Notes: generated from the sequence alone by a model not told the origin. A DNA stretch of 64,000 bases from Paenarthrobacter nitroguajacolicus JCM 14115 (GCA_001313365.1 BBFS01000012.1:6850-70849); one strand, 5' to 3'; shown: positions 11,640-21,150, counted from the stretch's first letter. Made by a program: numbers and translations.

Positions 11640-12456
11640 CTACGCTCGGCGTGCCCGGAGCAATGCGTAGTAGCCAGGGATAAGGTCCGGGGGATGACGG
11701 ATTGCTCAGCGGGCGCGTCTCGATGCTCGCTGAGCCTTCCTCCACAAGGTTCCAGTCCGCCGTCAGGAAGGCCTTGGCCCGTTGCACGGCACCAAAGCGG
11801 CCAGGCATCGGAAGTCCCCGGATTGCCCCCTCGAGCGGCGCAGGAATCGAGTTTCGGGTTGCCCCGAGGTGCCTGACGTAGTCACAGGCGTGCCAGGGAA
11901 GTTGGTCTCGGCCAGGAAAACGCCACCGCGGCTTCCGACGACGGGCAGAAGGTTCGCGGCCAAAGCGGACTGGCCGCTGCGGTCCAGTACGTGCAGGACA
12001 CCTCGGATGAACACGTTTGCGTCCCCCGGCCCAACCCGCAGCTTCAAGGGCCGTCGCCACGGCCTCCTCGGCGCCAGGTGCCGTCATGTCACACACGGCG
12101 AATGACGCCGTCGTGATCCCGGCCGCTTCCTGGCGCGCGCGGTCCACGGCATTAGCGGAGTAGTCGAGCCCCCCCAGTGCGTGTGGAAAATGCTGCGCCA
12201 GCAGCCGGGTGAAGCTACCGTTCCCACACCCGACGTCAACTATCGGGAGCGTGGGGTCCAGTTGCTTCAGCGTGGGGAGATAGCCATTGAGTTCATGGGC
12301 GCTTCCCGAATCCCACAGGACATCGCCCGTTGCGCCGGTTGAACGAACGTTTCCCCCCCAGTACTGGTCCCAGGCTGTGAGCGGGTCTTTCGGGGCTGCA
12401 GAGGACAGCCTGATGAGGCGAGGTATCAGCAGGTACTTCCTGAGCGCGGAGAACAT
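11632..12456 (-). CDS. Class I SAM-dependent methyltransferase
   Basis: About 270 residues. The SAM-binding motif I is clear (VDVGCGNGSFTRLL), followed by LDYSANAVDRA and an acidic AVCDMTAPGAEE, as in Methyltransf_11/25 proteins. The protein starts at ATG 12456 (FSALRKYLLIP). The middle part (GVLHVLDRSGQSALA) is read in another frame between about 11880 and 12035. The C-terminus returns to the first frame and stops at 11632-11634, inside the end of ptrB. Substrate unknown. Confidence 0.78.
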   Translation of the reverse strand: MFSALRKYLLIPRLIRLSSAAPKDPLTAWDQYWGGNVRSTGATGDVLWDSGSAHELNGYLPTLKQLDPTLPIVDVGCGNGSFTRLLAQHFPHALGGLDYSANAVDRARQEAAGITTASFAVCDMTAPGAEEAVATALEAAGWAGGRKRVHPRCPARTGPQRPVRFGREPSARRRKPRWRFPGRDQLPWHACDYVRHLGATRNSIPAPLEGAIRGLPMPGRFGAVQRAKAFLTADWNLVEEGSASIETRPLSNPSSPGPYPWLLRIAPGTPSVAT

Positions 12457-12478
12457 TCTCCAAATATATGGGGGGGCT

Positions 12479-12863
12479 CTATGCCTCCACCAGCCACTCC
12501 AACGCTTCTGTTTCGGAGGTGAAGAACTTGGTGGGGGGCACGGCGGCTTCATGATGCCCAGGAAGAAGTTGGCGATGACCCTGTCCACTGGGGACGAACC
12601 CCACAGGGCGATGCGGGAAGCCTGGCAAGGTTTGGCAAACACTGATCGGGCGCCCCTGGTGACGTCGTCCGTAGTTGCCATGTCAACAATCATGGGATGC
12701 CGGTCCGAGCCGCAAATTTCGTTAACCCTGTCCATGGCCCTTTGGCATCCGGTTCCTTGATCCGGGCGCCTCTCGGCCATGTCAGGCGCAGGATCCCAGG
12801 CTCTTCGAGTTCCAATTCGAATGTCACCTGTTGGTGGTCTTGCGGTGTCGCTGGGTGGTCCAC
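12479..12863 (-). CDS. STAS/SEC14-like domain protein (hypothetical)
   Basis: Small cytosolic protein of about 128 residues with no enzyme motif. The pattern of short beta strands and helices (FELELEEPGILRLTW, HPMIVDMATT, ASRIALWGSSPVDRVIANFF) resembles actinobacterial proteins annotated as STAS/SEC14 domain. The GTG at 12863 is chosen because GAGGAG lies 5 nt upstream. Frame breaks are near 12735 and 12530. The gene is 22 nt upstream of the methyltransferase on the same strand. Function unknown; anti-sigma-antagonist-like folds often work with kinases, and a histidine kinase gene is divergent next to it. Confidence 0.62.
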
Positions 12864-13084
12864 GATTCTCCTCGCACTTTTTCCAAACGGCTGCGGTGGA
12901 AATCCGGAATGGATCCCCCACACTCACTGCCTCAAGGCTGTCGAATCCGGGAGTCAAAGTAAAGGTGTGTCCCACGACTCAAAAAGCTTGTTTGGAGTTG
13001 GGCGGCCACTGGCCGCTATGCCGCTGATAGGGTGTTGCCAAATCCTGAAATATTGTGGACCAAAGGTGGAACGGAAGGGGCTCA

Positions 13085-14742
13085 GTGGGCGAGACCGTTG
13101 CCGGTGAACAGCAGGCCTCCCGCTCGGCTGTCGTGGCGGACTCAGACCATGACCGTCTGGCGGCCACCACGTCCGTGCTTCGTGCAGCGGGCTTCCAGGT
13201 TTTCCCTGCCGCAGACACCGCCTCCATGGCCTTGCATCTCCAGCAACTCCGCCCCCTCAGTGGTGGTGGCTGAGAACGCCCTTGCCCATGGACTTGGCAG
13301 TCCAGGGGTTCCTGTCCTGCTGCTTCTTGGTGCTCAGGAGTCTGTAGACCTTGAGGAAGTGGAGTCCTGGCGCGTAGCTGACTACCTCATCAACCCGGTC
13401 CGGCCCGGGGGGGAACTCGTCCACCGGGTTGAAACCCTGATCGGTCGTGCAAAGGAGCGTGCACGCTCCCGTGGCGAAATCGAAGCATTGCGGGAAAGCC
13501 TCCGGAACGTCTCTTCAGCAATAAGGCAGACCAATGATCCGCAGCTGATCGCCGAGCACGTGGTTCGCGGTTTTGGCGAGGCCTTAGGCGCAGACCATGT
13601 TTGGTTCGCCACCTTCCGCGATGAACGGGTCCCCCCCAGCATCCGGGCGCAATGGAACCGTCCGGGACTTCCGCTGCTGCCGGCAAGGCTGGGCGAGAGC
13701 GAAAACATCATCATCGAAACGGCAAACCGGCTCTGGGCCGAGGCGGACGTCCTCGCGGTAGCGGACCACCGGGAAGACCCTGACTCGAAGATCGCCAAAG
13801 CACTTCAGGAGTGGTCCGGCGAACTTAAACCCATATCCACTGTGCTGCTTCCTGTCGGCGAAGGCGCTTCCGCCATGGGCATCATCCTGTTGTCCACTGT
13901 GCAGGAGCGTCACGACTGGACGCGTGCCGAGATCGCCTTGATGCAGCACGTCGCCGGGAACGTAGCCCACGGCCTCATCCAAGGCCACCTCATAAGTGCC
14001 CAGCAGCGCGTCCTGCACCAGTTGAGGCAACTGGACAAGGCTAAGACCGATTTCCTGGCCACCGTAAACCATGAGCTACGGACACCCCCCCTCACCTCCA
14101 TCACTGCCTACCTGGATATGATCCAGGACGGCTCCGGAGGCCCGGTTCCCGAGGGCATCAGGAAAATGCTGGACGTTATTGCCCGCAACTCGGACCGCCT
14201 GCGCAGGCTGATTGAGGACATGCTCACAGTCTCCATGCAGGACGGCAGCAACCTGGACCTCAAGCCGGTCGACCTCGACAAGCTCCTGCAGGTGGTGGTG
14301 GCAACTCTCCGGCCGTTGGCAGAATCGCGCCATGTTTCCGTGTCCTTTACGGAGGCGAACGAAGACATTGAAGTCACTGCCGATGAAGCAAAGCTTGAAC
14401 AGGTGTTTACCAACATCGTGGCCAACGCCATCAAGTTCACTCCCGAGGGCGGCCGTGTTGGCATCACCAGCGCATGGCAGCTTCCGAGAATGGCGGGCGG
14501 GCAGCCTTGTGCAAATCGAAGACAACGGCCTGGGCATCCCGGAACACGACCTTCCCCCCCACATCCTGACGCGCTTCTACCGCGCGTCCAACGCCACCTC
14601 TGCGGCAGTACCGGGCAGCGGATTGGGGGGGCTGGCGATCGCAAACGACATCATCAGCCGCCATATGGGCCGCATGGCCTTTGACTCCATTTTGGGATCC
14701 GGGACCACGGTATCCGTGGAGTTGCCGGTGGGAGGACCGTAG
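13085..14742 (+). CDS. Histidine kinase with degenerate receiver and GAF domain
   Basis: About 550 residues with no membrane segment. Residues about 1-110 look like a receiver domain (VVADSDHDRLAATTSVLRAAG, acidic pair kept), but the phosphoacceptor strand reads VVVAENAL instead of ending in Asp, and the Lys loop reads YLINPVRPGE. A GAF-like domain follows, then a long helix, the H-box ELRTP preceded by VNH, the N-box FTNIVANAIKF, and G-boxes IEDNGLGIPE and GSGLG. It should therefore be a soluble kinase with a non-phosphorylatable receiver. GTG 13085 follows GGAAGGGG; GTG 13055 is an in-frame alternative. Frame breaks occur near 13245 (a C-run one base too long) and 14475-14500. Confidence 0.82.
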
Positions 14743-14877
14743 GCTGGCTAGCTGTAACCGGCCGCTTCAGTGACAGGTTTCGGCTGCGCCCTCCGCGACT
14801 GTGACAGCGGTGTCATTGCCAGGCCCGGAAGGTGTGATCTGTGGTCACTAATGCTCGACATGCAAAGAAACAAAACT

Positions 14878-14905
14878 GATGCCCCGGGCAGCAGCCCAGG
14901 GCATC
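14878..14905 (-). terminator. Hairpin terminator after the small peptide gene
   Basis: Inverted repeat with 12-bp arms (GATGCCCCGGGC / GCCCAGGGCATC, one mismatch) and a 4-nt loop. On the minus strand it is followed by AGTTTTGTTTC, so it would end the transcript of the IGWWPN peptide gene 44 nt after its stop. It could also serve the convergent kinase gene. Confidence 0.7.
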
Positions 14906-14948
14906 AATTTAGATCGTATGGCCTTGAGAGGCGCTCCCCCCCCAATGT

Positions 14949-15119
14949 TTAGTTCGGCCACCAACCGATGCTGGTGGTGTTCGTCTTACCTGTGGTGGTG
15001 CTGTTCGGCCACCAGCCGATTGCCGTGCTGTCCTGCGTAGGCTCGGCATTAGCCGGAGCAGCGAATCCCGTTACTGCCAGAACCGCCGCCATGAGCAGGG
15101 TTGCCGCAAATTTTTTCAT
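14949..15119 (-). CDS. Small secreted peptide with duplicated IGWWPN motif
   Basis: A 56-residue ORF. It begins MKKFAATLLMAAVLAVTGF and has a textbook Sec signal: a KK n-region, a hydrophobic core and an ANA/E cleavage site after residue 25. The mature part of about 31 residues is polar and Thr/Ser/Asn-rich. It contains IGWWPN twice, at residues 34-39 and at the extreme C-terminus (51-56), separated by an 11-residue Thr-rich linker. A purine-rich GAAAGGG lies about 9 nt upstream of the ATG, and a terminator follows, so it looks like a monocistronic unit of about 250 nt. No known family is recognised. The layout resembles exported Phr-type signal precursors, whose active peptide is cut from the C-terminus; double-Trp peptides also occur among streptococcal ComS/SHP signals. 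Role is inference. Confidence 0.7.
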   Translation of the reverse strand: MKKFAATLLMAAVLAVTGFAAPANAEPTQDSTAIGWWPNSTTTGKTNTTSIGWWPN

Positions 15120-15157
15120 CCGCTATGCCCTTTCGTACTGATGCGAATTTATTGACT

Positions 15158-15176
15158 GTGACTTGAATAAAGTCAC
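15158..15176. promoter_or_regulatory. Perfect inverted repeat between divergent peptide and TPR genes
   Basis: GTGACTT-GAATA-AAGTCAC, two perfect 7-bp arms with a 5-bp spacer, about 40 nt from either start codon. Its position between divergent genes suggests an operator for one or both. A TTGACT hexamer overlaps its left edge (15152-15157). The binding protein is unknown. Confidence 0.5.
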
Positions 15177-15214
15177 GGGGGGGCAAACTATACGAGCTTT
15201 TCTTCCGCAATGAC

Positions 15215-16285
15215 ATGGATAATGGGCACATGCAAAGTCCTCACCTGGCCACCCACCTTGTTGCCGGACTCAATGCACGCGCCAAATGGAAGGCGCGGGA
15301 CTTTGACGAGGCCTTCAAGATGGCTGCTGAGGCTGCGGAACTCGCCCGGGATGCCGGCGACGAACTGGCCTGGTGGAACATGCGTTACCTGCAGGCGGAG
15401 TGCTCCGTGACCAAGGAACCATCGAGGAATACCTGGCACTGGCGACCTCCCTGAATGATCACAGCCTTACAGCTTCCTCAGCCGAGCTCGGTGCCAAGGC
15501 AGGAACAATGGTAGCCATCGGGCTGCAAGGCCTCGGCCGGCTTGCCGAAGCTGCAACCATGGCTGCCGACGCCGCAAAACTTGCCGCCACGGACCCGGAT
15601 CTCCTCTACGTTCAGGTCCTTGCCCAACGCGCCTCATCGCGGCCTTGGCTGAGAGCCGGCTGCTGGACGATGCGTGGCGGGAATGCCTTGTTCTTGAGAC
15701 CTTGATTTCTGATGACATTGATGAAGACACCGCGGGCAAGGGTTACTGGGTGATCGGAAACGTTGCTTTCCTCGCTGACCGCGTTGCAGACGGGGGCCGA
15801 TACCACGATCTGGCCGCCGAAAGGCTTTCACCGTCAAAGGACGTTGATTTGTGGGCTCGCTTCAACCGCGCCTCAGCCGAAATGCGGTTGCAGGCAAAAC
15901 TCGGTGACGCGGCGACCCTTCGCTGCATTGAAAGGGCGGAGCTCGCTACCGATATTGTGGGCGGTTCCGAGCGGGATCATCTGGAAATGTCCTTGGTCCG
16001 CGCCCATTGGAATTACCTCGCCGGCGATATGCAGGAAGCCTGGCGATCCTTGAACCCCTTTGCTCGCGTTCCTCCATTCTGGCTACCCAGACGTCCGCCG
16101 AAGCCCATTTTCTTTTCGGACGGACTTTGCTGGCGTCCGAGCGGCATGAAGCAGGCATGGCTGCTTTCGAAGAAGCAGCAAAGCTCTTCGACCAAGCGGC
16201 CCTGCCCGAGCGCAGCGCAGCCGTTCGCGAGCATCTTCGGCAAAGCGTCCGGGGGCGGGCCGCACGGGGGAGTGAGCATGTCTGA
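15215..16285 (+). CDS. TPR-repeat protein, candidate peptide or partner sensor
   Basis: About 355 residues, almost all alpha helical, with repeated Ala-rich helix pairs (FDEAFKMAAEAAELARDAGD; LGRLAEAATMAADAAKLA; CIERAELATDIVGG; EAGMAAFEEAAKLFDQAA) of tetratricopeptide type. No DNA-binding or catalytic domain is seen. The ATG at 15215 has no obvious Shine-Dalgarno; ATG 15230 is an alternative. Frame breaks lie near 15415, 15630 and 16055. The last 8 nt overlap the GGDEF-EAL gene (ATGTCTGA), so the two products are made together. TPR proteins are the receptor class of RRNPP peptide systems (Rap, NprR, PlcR) and also scaffold signalling enzymes. A receptor role is inferred from the neighbouring peptide gene. 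Confidence 0.72.
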
Positions 16286-17837
16286 CTCCGAAATGTACTC
16301 CGCGAATGACCCCCCCGTTTGGGGCTCCTGCTGGAAGGCATCGTCAGGTTGGCGGCCGGAGACCTGAACACCAGGATCCGGGTCTCCGAGGCACGCGACG
16401 AGATTGACGCCGTGATCATGGGCACCAACCTCTTGGCCGAAGATCTACAGATCGTCTATGAAGAGCTGGAGCAAAGGGTGCAAGCCCGGACGCAACAGCT
16501 CAACGAAGCGCACCTTGCGATGCAGCGCATGGCCATGACGGATCCCCTGACGGGCTTGAACAACCGCTCCGCTTTCGCCACCGCCCTGAGCGAGGCGCAA
16601 GCGAAAAGCGTGCAGGGCAACAAACGGCCGGGGGATCCTCCTGCTGGATATGGATGCTTCAAAGCCATCAATGATTCACTTGGCCACACCATCGGTGACA
16701 AAGTCCTGGAAACGGTGGCGAACCGTATCAGCGGTGCGGTCCGCGAGCAGGACATGGTTGCCCGCATGGGCGGCGACGAGTTCGCTGTCCTGCTTCCGGA
16801 GGTGACCCCCCCTGCAGAGGCCAGCGCCATTGGCAGCCGAATCCTCGCCGCCGTGGTGGGGGGCGATGGAGATTGAGGGCCAACACCTCCGCTGCGGGGG
16901 TCAGCATGGGGGCTCCGGATGGCCGATCCAGGCCAGCGGGCAGAAGAGCTCATGATGGAAGCGGACATCGCCATGTACGAGTCCAAGGCGGACGGGCGCG
17001 GCAAACTCAAGGTGTTCGCCCCCTGACATGCTGCTGGCCCGGCAAATGCGGAACCAGCTGGTGGGCGAGCTCAAAGAGGCGATCACAGATTCTCAGCTGG
17101 TGCTCTATTACCAGCCATCATCAGGCTGGATACCCGCGAGATTGAGGGGGTGGAAGCTCTGGTCCGCTGGAACCACCCCACCCGTGGAATCATCATGCCG
17201 GATGAGTTCATTCCCATTGCCGAGGAAACGGGAATGATCTCCGATCTGGGCGGCTGGGTGCTCCGCACCGCCGTCGAGCAGTTGAAGCAATGGCGAACCG
17301 ACCCCCTGACGGCGGGCCACAACTTCAGCATGCGCATCAACGTTTCAGCCGCGGACCTGCAGCGTCTTGAGTTCATTGAAGACGTTCGTGAGGCGCTGGT
17401 ATCAGCCGACCTGGACCCTTCGCTACTGGTCCTGGAGCTGACCGAAAGCGCCGTGATCCAAGGCAACGACCTGGACCGTTACACGCTCAACAGCCTGCGA
17501 CGCTTGGCGTGGGACTGGAGATTGACGATTTCGGCACCGGCTACTCCTCCATCAGCTACCTTCGCCAACTGCCCGTGGATACGGTCAAAGTGGATCGGAC
17601 GCTGCTCTCCGCCCTGGGCAGCGACCCTTCGCAGCCAGCCCTTCTCGCCGCCGTACTGCAGCTCATCCGGGCCTGCGGCCTGGCTGCTGTGTGGGAGGCG
17701 TGGAAACCGCCGAGCAGGCCGAGTACCTCCTGAGCATCGGGTGCACCAGCGGCCAAGGCTACTACTTCAGCCGTCCTTTGCCTGCAGCGCAATTGACCGA
17801 ACAGCTGAAACATCACAAGACGTGGCCCGTCAGCTGA
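16278..17837 (+). CDS. Bifunctional GGDEF-EAL cyclic-di-GMP enzyme
   Basis: About 515 residues, no clear membrane segment. A short N-terminal HAMP-like and coiled-coil region (about 20-90: RLAAGDLNTRIRVSEARDE, then EELEQRVQARTQQL) leads into GGDEF (MTDPLTGLNNRSAF, MGGDEFAVLLPE) and then EAL. The EAL domain keeps EALVRW, NVSAADL, LELTES, IDDFGTGYSS, VKVDRT, the EGVET position (broken frame near 17690) and GQGYYFSRP. Both cyclase and phosphodiesterase sites therefore look competent. Frame breaks are near 16630, 16860, 16945, 17115, 17510 and 17690. It is coupled to the TPR gene and convergent with, and overlapping, the GNAT gene by 8 nt. Confidence 0.85.
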
Positions 17838-18410
17838 TTTTCCGGGTCCACGGATGGTGCCGCGTGCGCCACTCCGAGTCCAGAATCGCGTAAATGTTCT
17901 CGGTGGCCCACTGGCCTTTGTAGTGCCAGTTGTCCACAGGGTGGCTTCGAGCCGCATGCCCAGCCGTTTGCAGATGCCAGCAGAACCGGCGTTGAGTGCA
18001 TCCAGCTTTGCGTCGATGCGGTGGAAGGCCAGTTTCTCGAATGCCAGCTTCATGACGGCTTCCGCAGCCTCCGTGGCAATGCCGTGGCCACGCGCCTCCG
18101 GATGCAGTATCCAGCCCAGCTCACCTTGTCCGGTACCCTCCAACCACTTCAGCACTACCTCGCCCATCAGGCCGGGGGGGTGGTCCTTGCGCTCGATGGC
18201 AAGGCACACCCAGTCGCCTTCCTGGTTGAACTCGAAGTTGGCGTACCTGCCGAGGACCTCCATGGACTTGGTCTTGGTCAGCTCGTTGCGCAGGAGGTAC
18301 CGGGCAGTTTCGGGAAGCGACTGATAACCGTGGAACCGTTCAAGGTCCTCGGCCTCGAACCGCCGCAGGATGAGTCGATCGGTGATGATGGGAAGCTCAA
18401 TTTCGGGCAT
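17830..18410 (-). CDS. GNAT acetyltransferase (RimJ/RimL type)
   Basis: About 193 residues. It begins MPEIELPIITDRLILRRF, the usual start of RimJ/RimL-like enzymes, and has the acetyl-CoA loop HPEARGHGIATEA and the motif LNAGSAGICKRLGMR. The C-terminus (TENIYAILDSEWR) is read in another frame after a missing base near 17930; with it the gene stops at 17830-17832. It would acetylate an amino group of a protein or small molecule; the substrate is unknown. The ATG at 18410 is supported by the family start and CGGAG upstream. Confidence 0.82.
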
Positions 18411-18474
18411 GACTCCGAGGCTACTAGGTACGGGCGAATCATGGTCCAGTCTTGACACGTGGCGCGATCTGGGA

Positions 18475-18496
18475 TTACCTAATGAACATTCGGTAA
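18475..18496. promoter_or_regulatory. TetR-type palindrome upstream of paaI
   Basis: A 22-nt imperfect palindrome (TTACCTAATGA / ACATTCGGTAA, 9 of 11 positions paired) 22 nt before the paaI start. It has the same length and outer bases (TTAC...GTAA) as the palindrome upstream of paaZ at 23492-23513, so both probably bind the TetR protein encoded at 20405. Confidence 0.6.
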
Positions 18497-18518
18497 ATAA
18501 AGCTGGAGGCAATGACGC

Positions 18519-19001
18519 ATGGTTGAAACAACCCTCTCCGGTGCACAGCACCACATCCTGACGAACGACTACGCGTCCGAATGGATGGGCATCGAGGTCC
18601 TCAAGCTCGACGACGGCCACGCCACCATCCGCATGCATCTCCGCCAGGAAATGCTCAATGGTTTCGGCATGGCACACGGCGGAATGATCTTCGCCTTCGG
18701 CGACACCGCCTTCGCACTGGCCTGCAACCCGGCCAACCCCCCCACGCCAAAGCAAGCCGCCAACATCACGGTGGCGTCCGGCGTCGATATCAACTTCATC
18801 AAGCCGGCGTTCCAGGGCCAGGTGATCACCGCCGTCGCAAACCGCCGCGCGAGCACCGGCCGAAGCGGCCTATACGACATCCAGATATATGCGGCTTCCC
18901 CCCCGGACGAAGACGCCTCTGATCCCACAGCTTCCGATCCCGCCAGCGGGGAGCTCATCGCTGAGTTCCGTGGCCGCAGCCGCACCATCTCCAAGAAGTA
19001 G
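18519..19001 (+). CDS. paaI: Hydroxyphenylacetyl-CoA thioesterase PaaI
   Basis: Hotdog-fold thioesterase of 160 residues. It is thought to release CoA from dead-end or accumulating acyl-CoA intermediates in phenylacetate breakdown. The core reads NGFGMAHGGMIFAFGDTAFA, containing the HGG helix start and the catalytic Asp of the PaaI family. The ATG at 18519 follows GGAGG at 18506-18510. The tail after about residue 130 is Asp/Ser-rich. It is the first gene of a paaI-paaK-tetR unit: paaK starts 7 nt after its stop. Confidence 0.88.
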   Translation: MVETTLSGAQHHILTNDYASEWMGIEVLKLDDGHATIRMHLRQEMLNGFGMAHGGMIFAFGDTAFALACNPANPPTPKQAANITVASGVDINFIKPAFQGQVITAVANRRASTGRSGLYDIQIYAASPPDEDASDPTASDPASGELIAEFRGRSRTISKK

Positions 19002-19008
19002 GAAACCC

Positions 19009-20383
19009 ATGACGCAGAACACCGTGGCCGCACCCGCAGCATCCTCAACCAAGGAAACCGCCCCCCCAGTGCTTGACCGTGAAGAAACCATCTCCCGCGA
19101 CGAACTCGAGGCCTTGCAGCTCACCCGCCTCCAGCACACGGTGGCGTACGCCTACGATCGCGTGCCGCTGTACAAGCGCAAGTTCGACGAAGCAGGCGTG
19201 CACCCCACGGATCTCCGCGAGTTGAGCGACCTCGGCAAGTTCCCCCTACACCACCAAGGAAGACCTCCGTCTGGAGTACCCCTTTGGCATGTTCGCCGTC
19301 CCGCAGGATCAGGTGGCGCGAATTCATGCGAGCTCCGGCACCACCGGCCGCCCCACCGTTGTTGGCTACACCAAGAACGACCTCGCCAACTGGGCAACCC
19401 TGGTTGCACGCTCCTTCCGCGCCTCCGGCGTCCGGCCCGGGATGAAAGTTCACAACGCCTACGGCTACGGCCTGTTCACCGGCGGCCTCGGCGCGCACGC
19501 GGGTGCTGAAGCGCTCGGCTGCACCGTCATCCCCCATCTCCGGCGGTCAAACCGAACGCCAGATCCAGCTCATCCAGGACTTCAAACCCGACGCCATCCT
19601 GGCCACCCCCACCTACCTGCTCACCATCGCCGATGCCATGCAACACCAAGGCATCGACCCCACGTCCACTTCGCTCAAGTACGCCGTCCTGGGCGCCGAA
19701 CCGTGGACCGAAGAAATGCGCCACGAGCTTGAAACCACCATGAACATCAAAGCCTCGGACATCTACGGGCTCTCCGAAGTCATGGGCCCGGGCGTCGCCG
19801 GCGAAGCTGTTGAAACGCAGGACGGCTGCCACATCTGGGAGGACCACTTCCGCCCCGAGATCATCGATCCGTTCGACCACTCGACCGTGCTGGCCGACGG
19901 CGAACCCGGCGAACTCGTCTTCACTTCCCTCACCAAGGAAGCGTTGCCGATCATCCGGTACCGCACCAAGGACCTCACCCGCCTGCTGCCGGGCACCGCA
20001 CGGCCCGCGCACCGCCGCATGGGCCGTATCACCGGCCGCAGCGACGACATGATCATCCTGCGCGGTGTGAACCTGTTCCCGTCACAGATCGAGGAAATCG
20101 CGCTGCGCATCCCCCCCGAGCTCAGCCCGCACTTCCAGCTCGAAATTACCCGTCCCGAAGGCAAACGCATGGATCCCTGACCGTGAAGATCGAGCGCCGC
20201 GAGAACGTTCCGTCCGAGGCAGGTACGACGGCGGCACACACCTTGCGTGAACAGATCAAGATTCATGTCGGGTCATCTTGCGTGGTTGACGTTGTAGAGC
20301 CCGGCTCCCTTGAGCGGTCCAACGGTAAGCTCCGCCGGATTTACGACATGCGCCCCCCCAAGGCTGAACGCGTTCACCCGTAG
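19009..20383 (+). CDS. paaK: Phenylacetate-CoA ligase
   Basis: AMP-forming ligase of about 458 residues that converts phenylacetate, ATP and CoA into phenylacetyl-CoA, the entry step of the pathway. The ATP loop [10 protein letters not shown], the [12 protein letters not shown] segment, the adenylate motif [11 protein letters not shown], the hinge [10 protein letters not shown] and [16 protein letters not shown] match the family. Frame breaks are near 19240, 19535 and 20175, at or beside C-runs or by single-base loss. The ATG at 19009 is preceded by AGGAAA. Its stop lies 21 nt before the TetR gene. Confidence 0.92.
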
Positions 20384-20404
20384 AGATCGTGAGAAAATGC
20401 CAGC

Positions 20405-21011
20405 ATGCCTACTGAGACCACCACCAAGCGCGGACGGCCCGGTTATGACCAGCAGTCGGTGCTCCGCATCGCCGTCGACGTCTTCAACCGCCACGGGTAC
20501 GACGCTACGTCCATGGGCATCCTGGCCGAAAACCTCGGGATCTCGAAGTCAGCCATATACCACCACGTGCCGTCCAAGGGCGATCTTCTGAAGCTCGCCC
20601 TTGACCACGCATTGGGAGGACTGGAAGCATCCTGGAGGAGCCAGCCGCTACGTCCGGGCCCGCCGATGCTCGGCTGGAGTTCGTGCTGCGGCAGACCATT
20701 GCGGTGCTGGTGGACAGGCTCCCCCCCTTCGTGACCCTGCTGCTGCGATTGCGGGGCAACACGGAGATCGAGCGTGATGCACTGGAACGTCGTCGCGCCT
20801 TCGACCACAAGGTGGCCGAGCTGATTGCCGCTGCCCGCGAGGATGGCTCGCTGCGCCAGGACATCGATCCGCGCACCGTCACACGCCTCCTGTTCGGCAC
20901 CATCAACTCGATCGTGGAGTGGTACAAACCGGGCGCTCGCTGTCCCCCCCGGAGAAGCTCGCCGACGACGTCATCACCATGGCCTTCGACGGCCTCCACA
21001 CGGCCGCCTGA
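20405..21011 (+). CDS. TetR family regulator, probable PaaR
   Basis: About 200 residues. The N-terminal helix-turn-helix is typical (FNRHGYDATSMGILAENLGIS, then KSAIYHHVPSKGDLL). The ligand domain is read in another frame after a break near 20640, and a further break lies near 20945. Its place directly after paaK and opposite paaZ, plus the matching palindromes before paaI and paaZ, makes it the likely repressor of the phenylacetate genes, released by phenylacetyl-CoA or a related acyl-CoA (inference from known PaaR proteins). Confidence 0.82.
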
Positions 21012-21150
21012 CCCTCTCTCACATCCCTCGGGCTTCCAGCCGACCGTCTCTCACATCCCCCCCCGGGGCTTCCCGCCGACCCTCTCTCACATCCCCCCCG
21101 GGGGCTTCCCGCCGACCGTCTCTCACATCCCGCGGACTCCGAGCTTTCGG
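21010..21150. repeat. Four tandem copies of a 32-36 bp intergenic repeat
   Basis: Copies start at 21010, 21042, 21078 and 21114. The common core is GACC(C/G)TCTCTCACATCCC, followed by a GGGCTTCC(A/C)GCC segment that is degenerate in the last copy. Copies 2 and 3 are lengthened by the C-run fault. The first copy begins at the tetR stop codon. A related inverted piece (GGGACGTGAGAGAG) occurs at about 21288-21301. There are no unique spacers, so it is not a CRISPR. Confidence 0.8.

Noticed and set aside
15049..15231. A 60-codon minus-strand frame overlapping the peptide gene
   Set aside because: It starts within the promoter region and has no signal peptide or family; the 56-residue frame with RBS, signal peptide and terminator is far better.
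21010..21150. CRISPR-like array
   Set aside because: The copies are contiguous and carry no unique spacers, and no cas genes are present.
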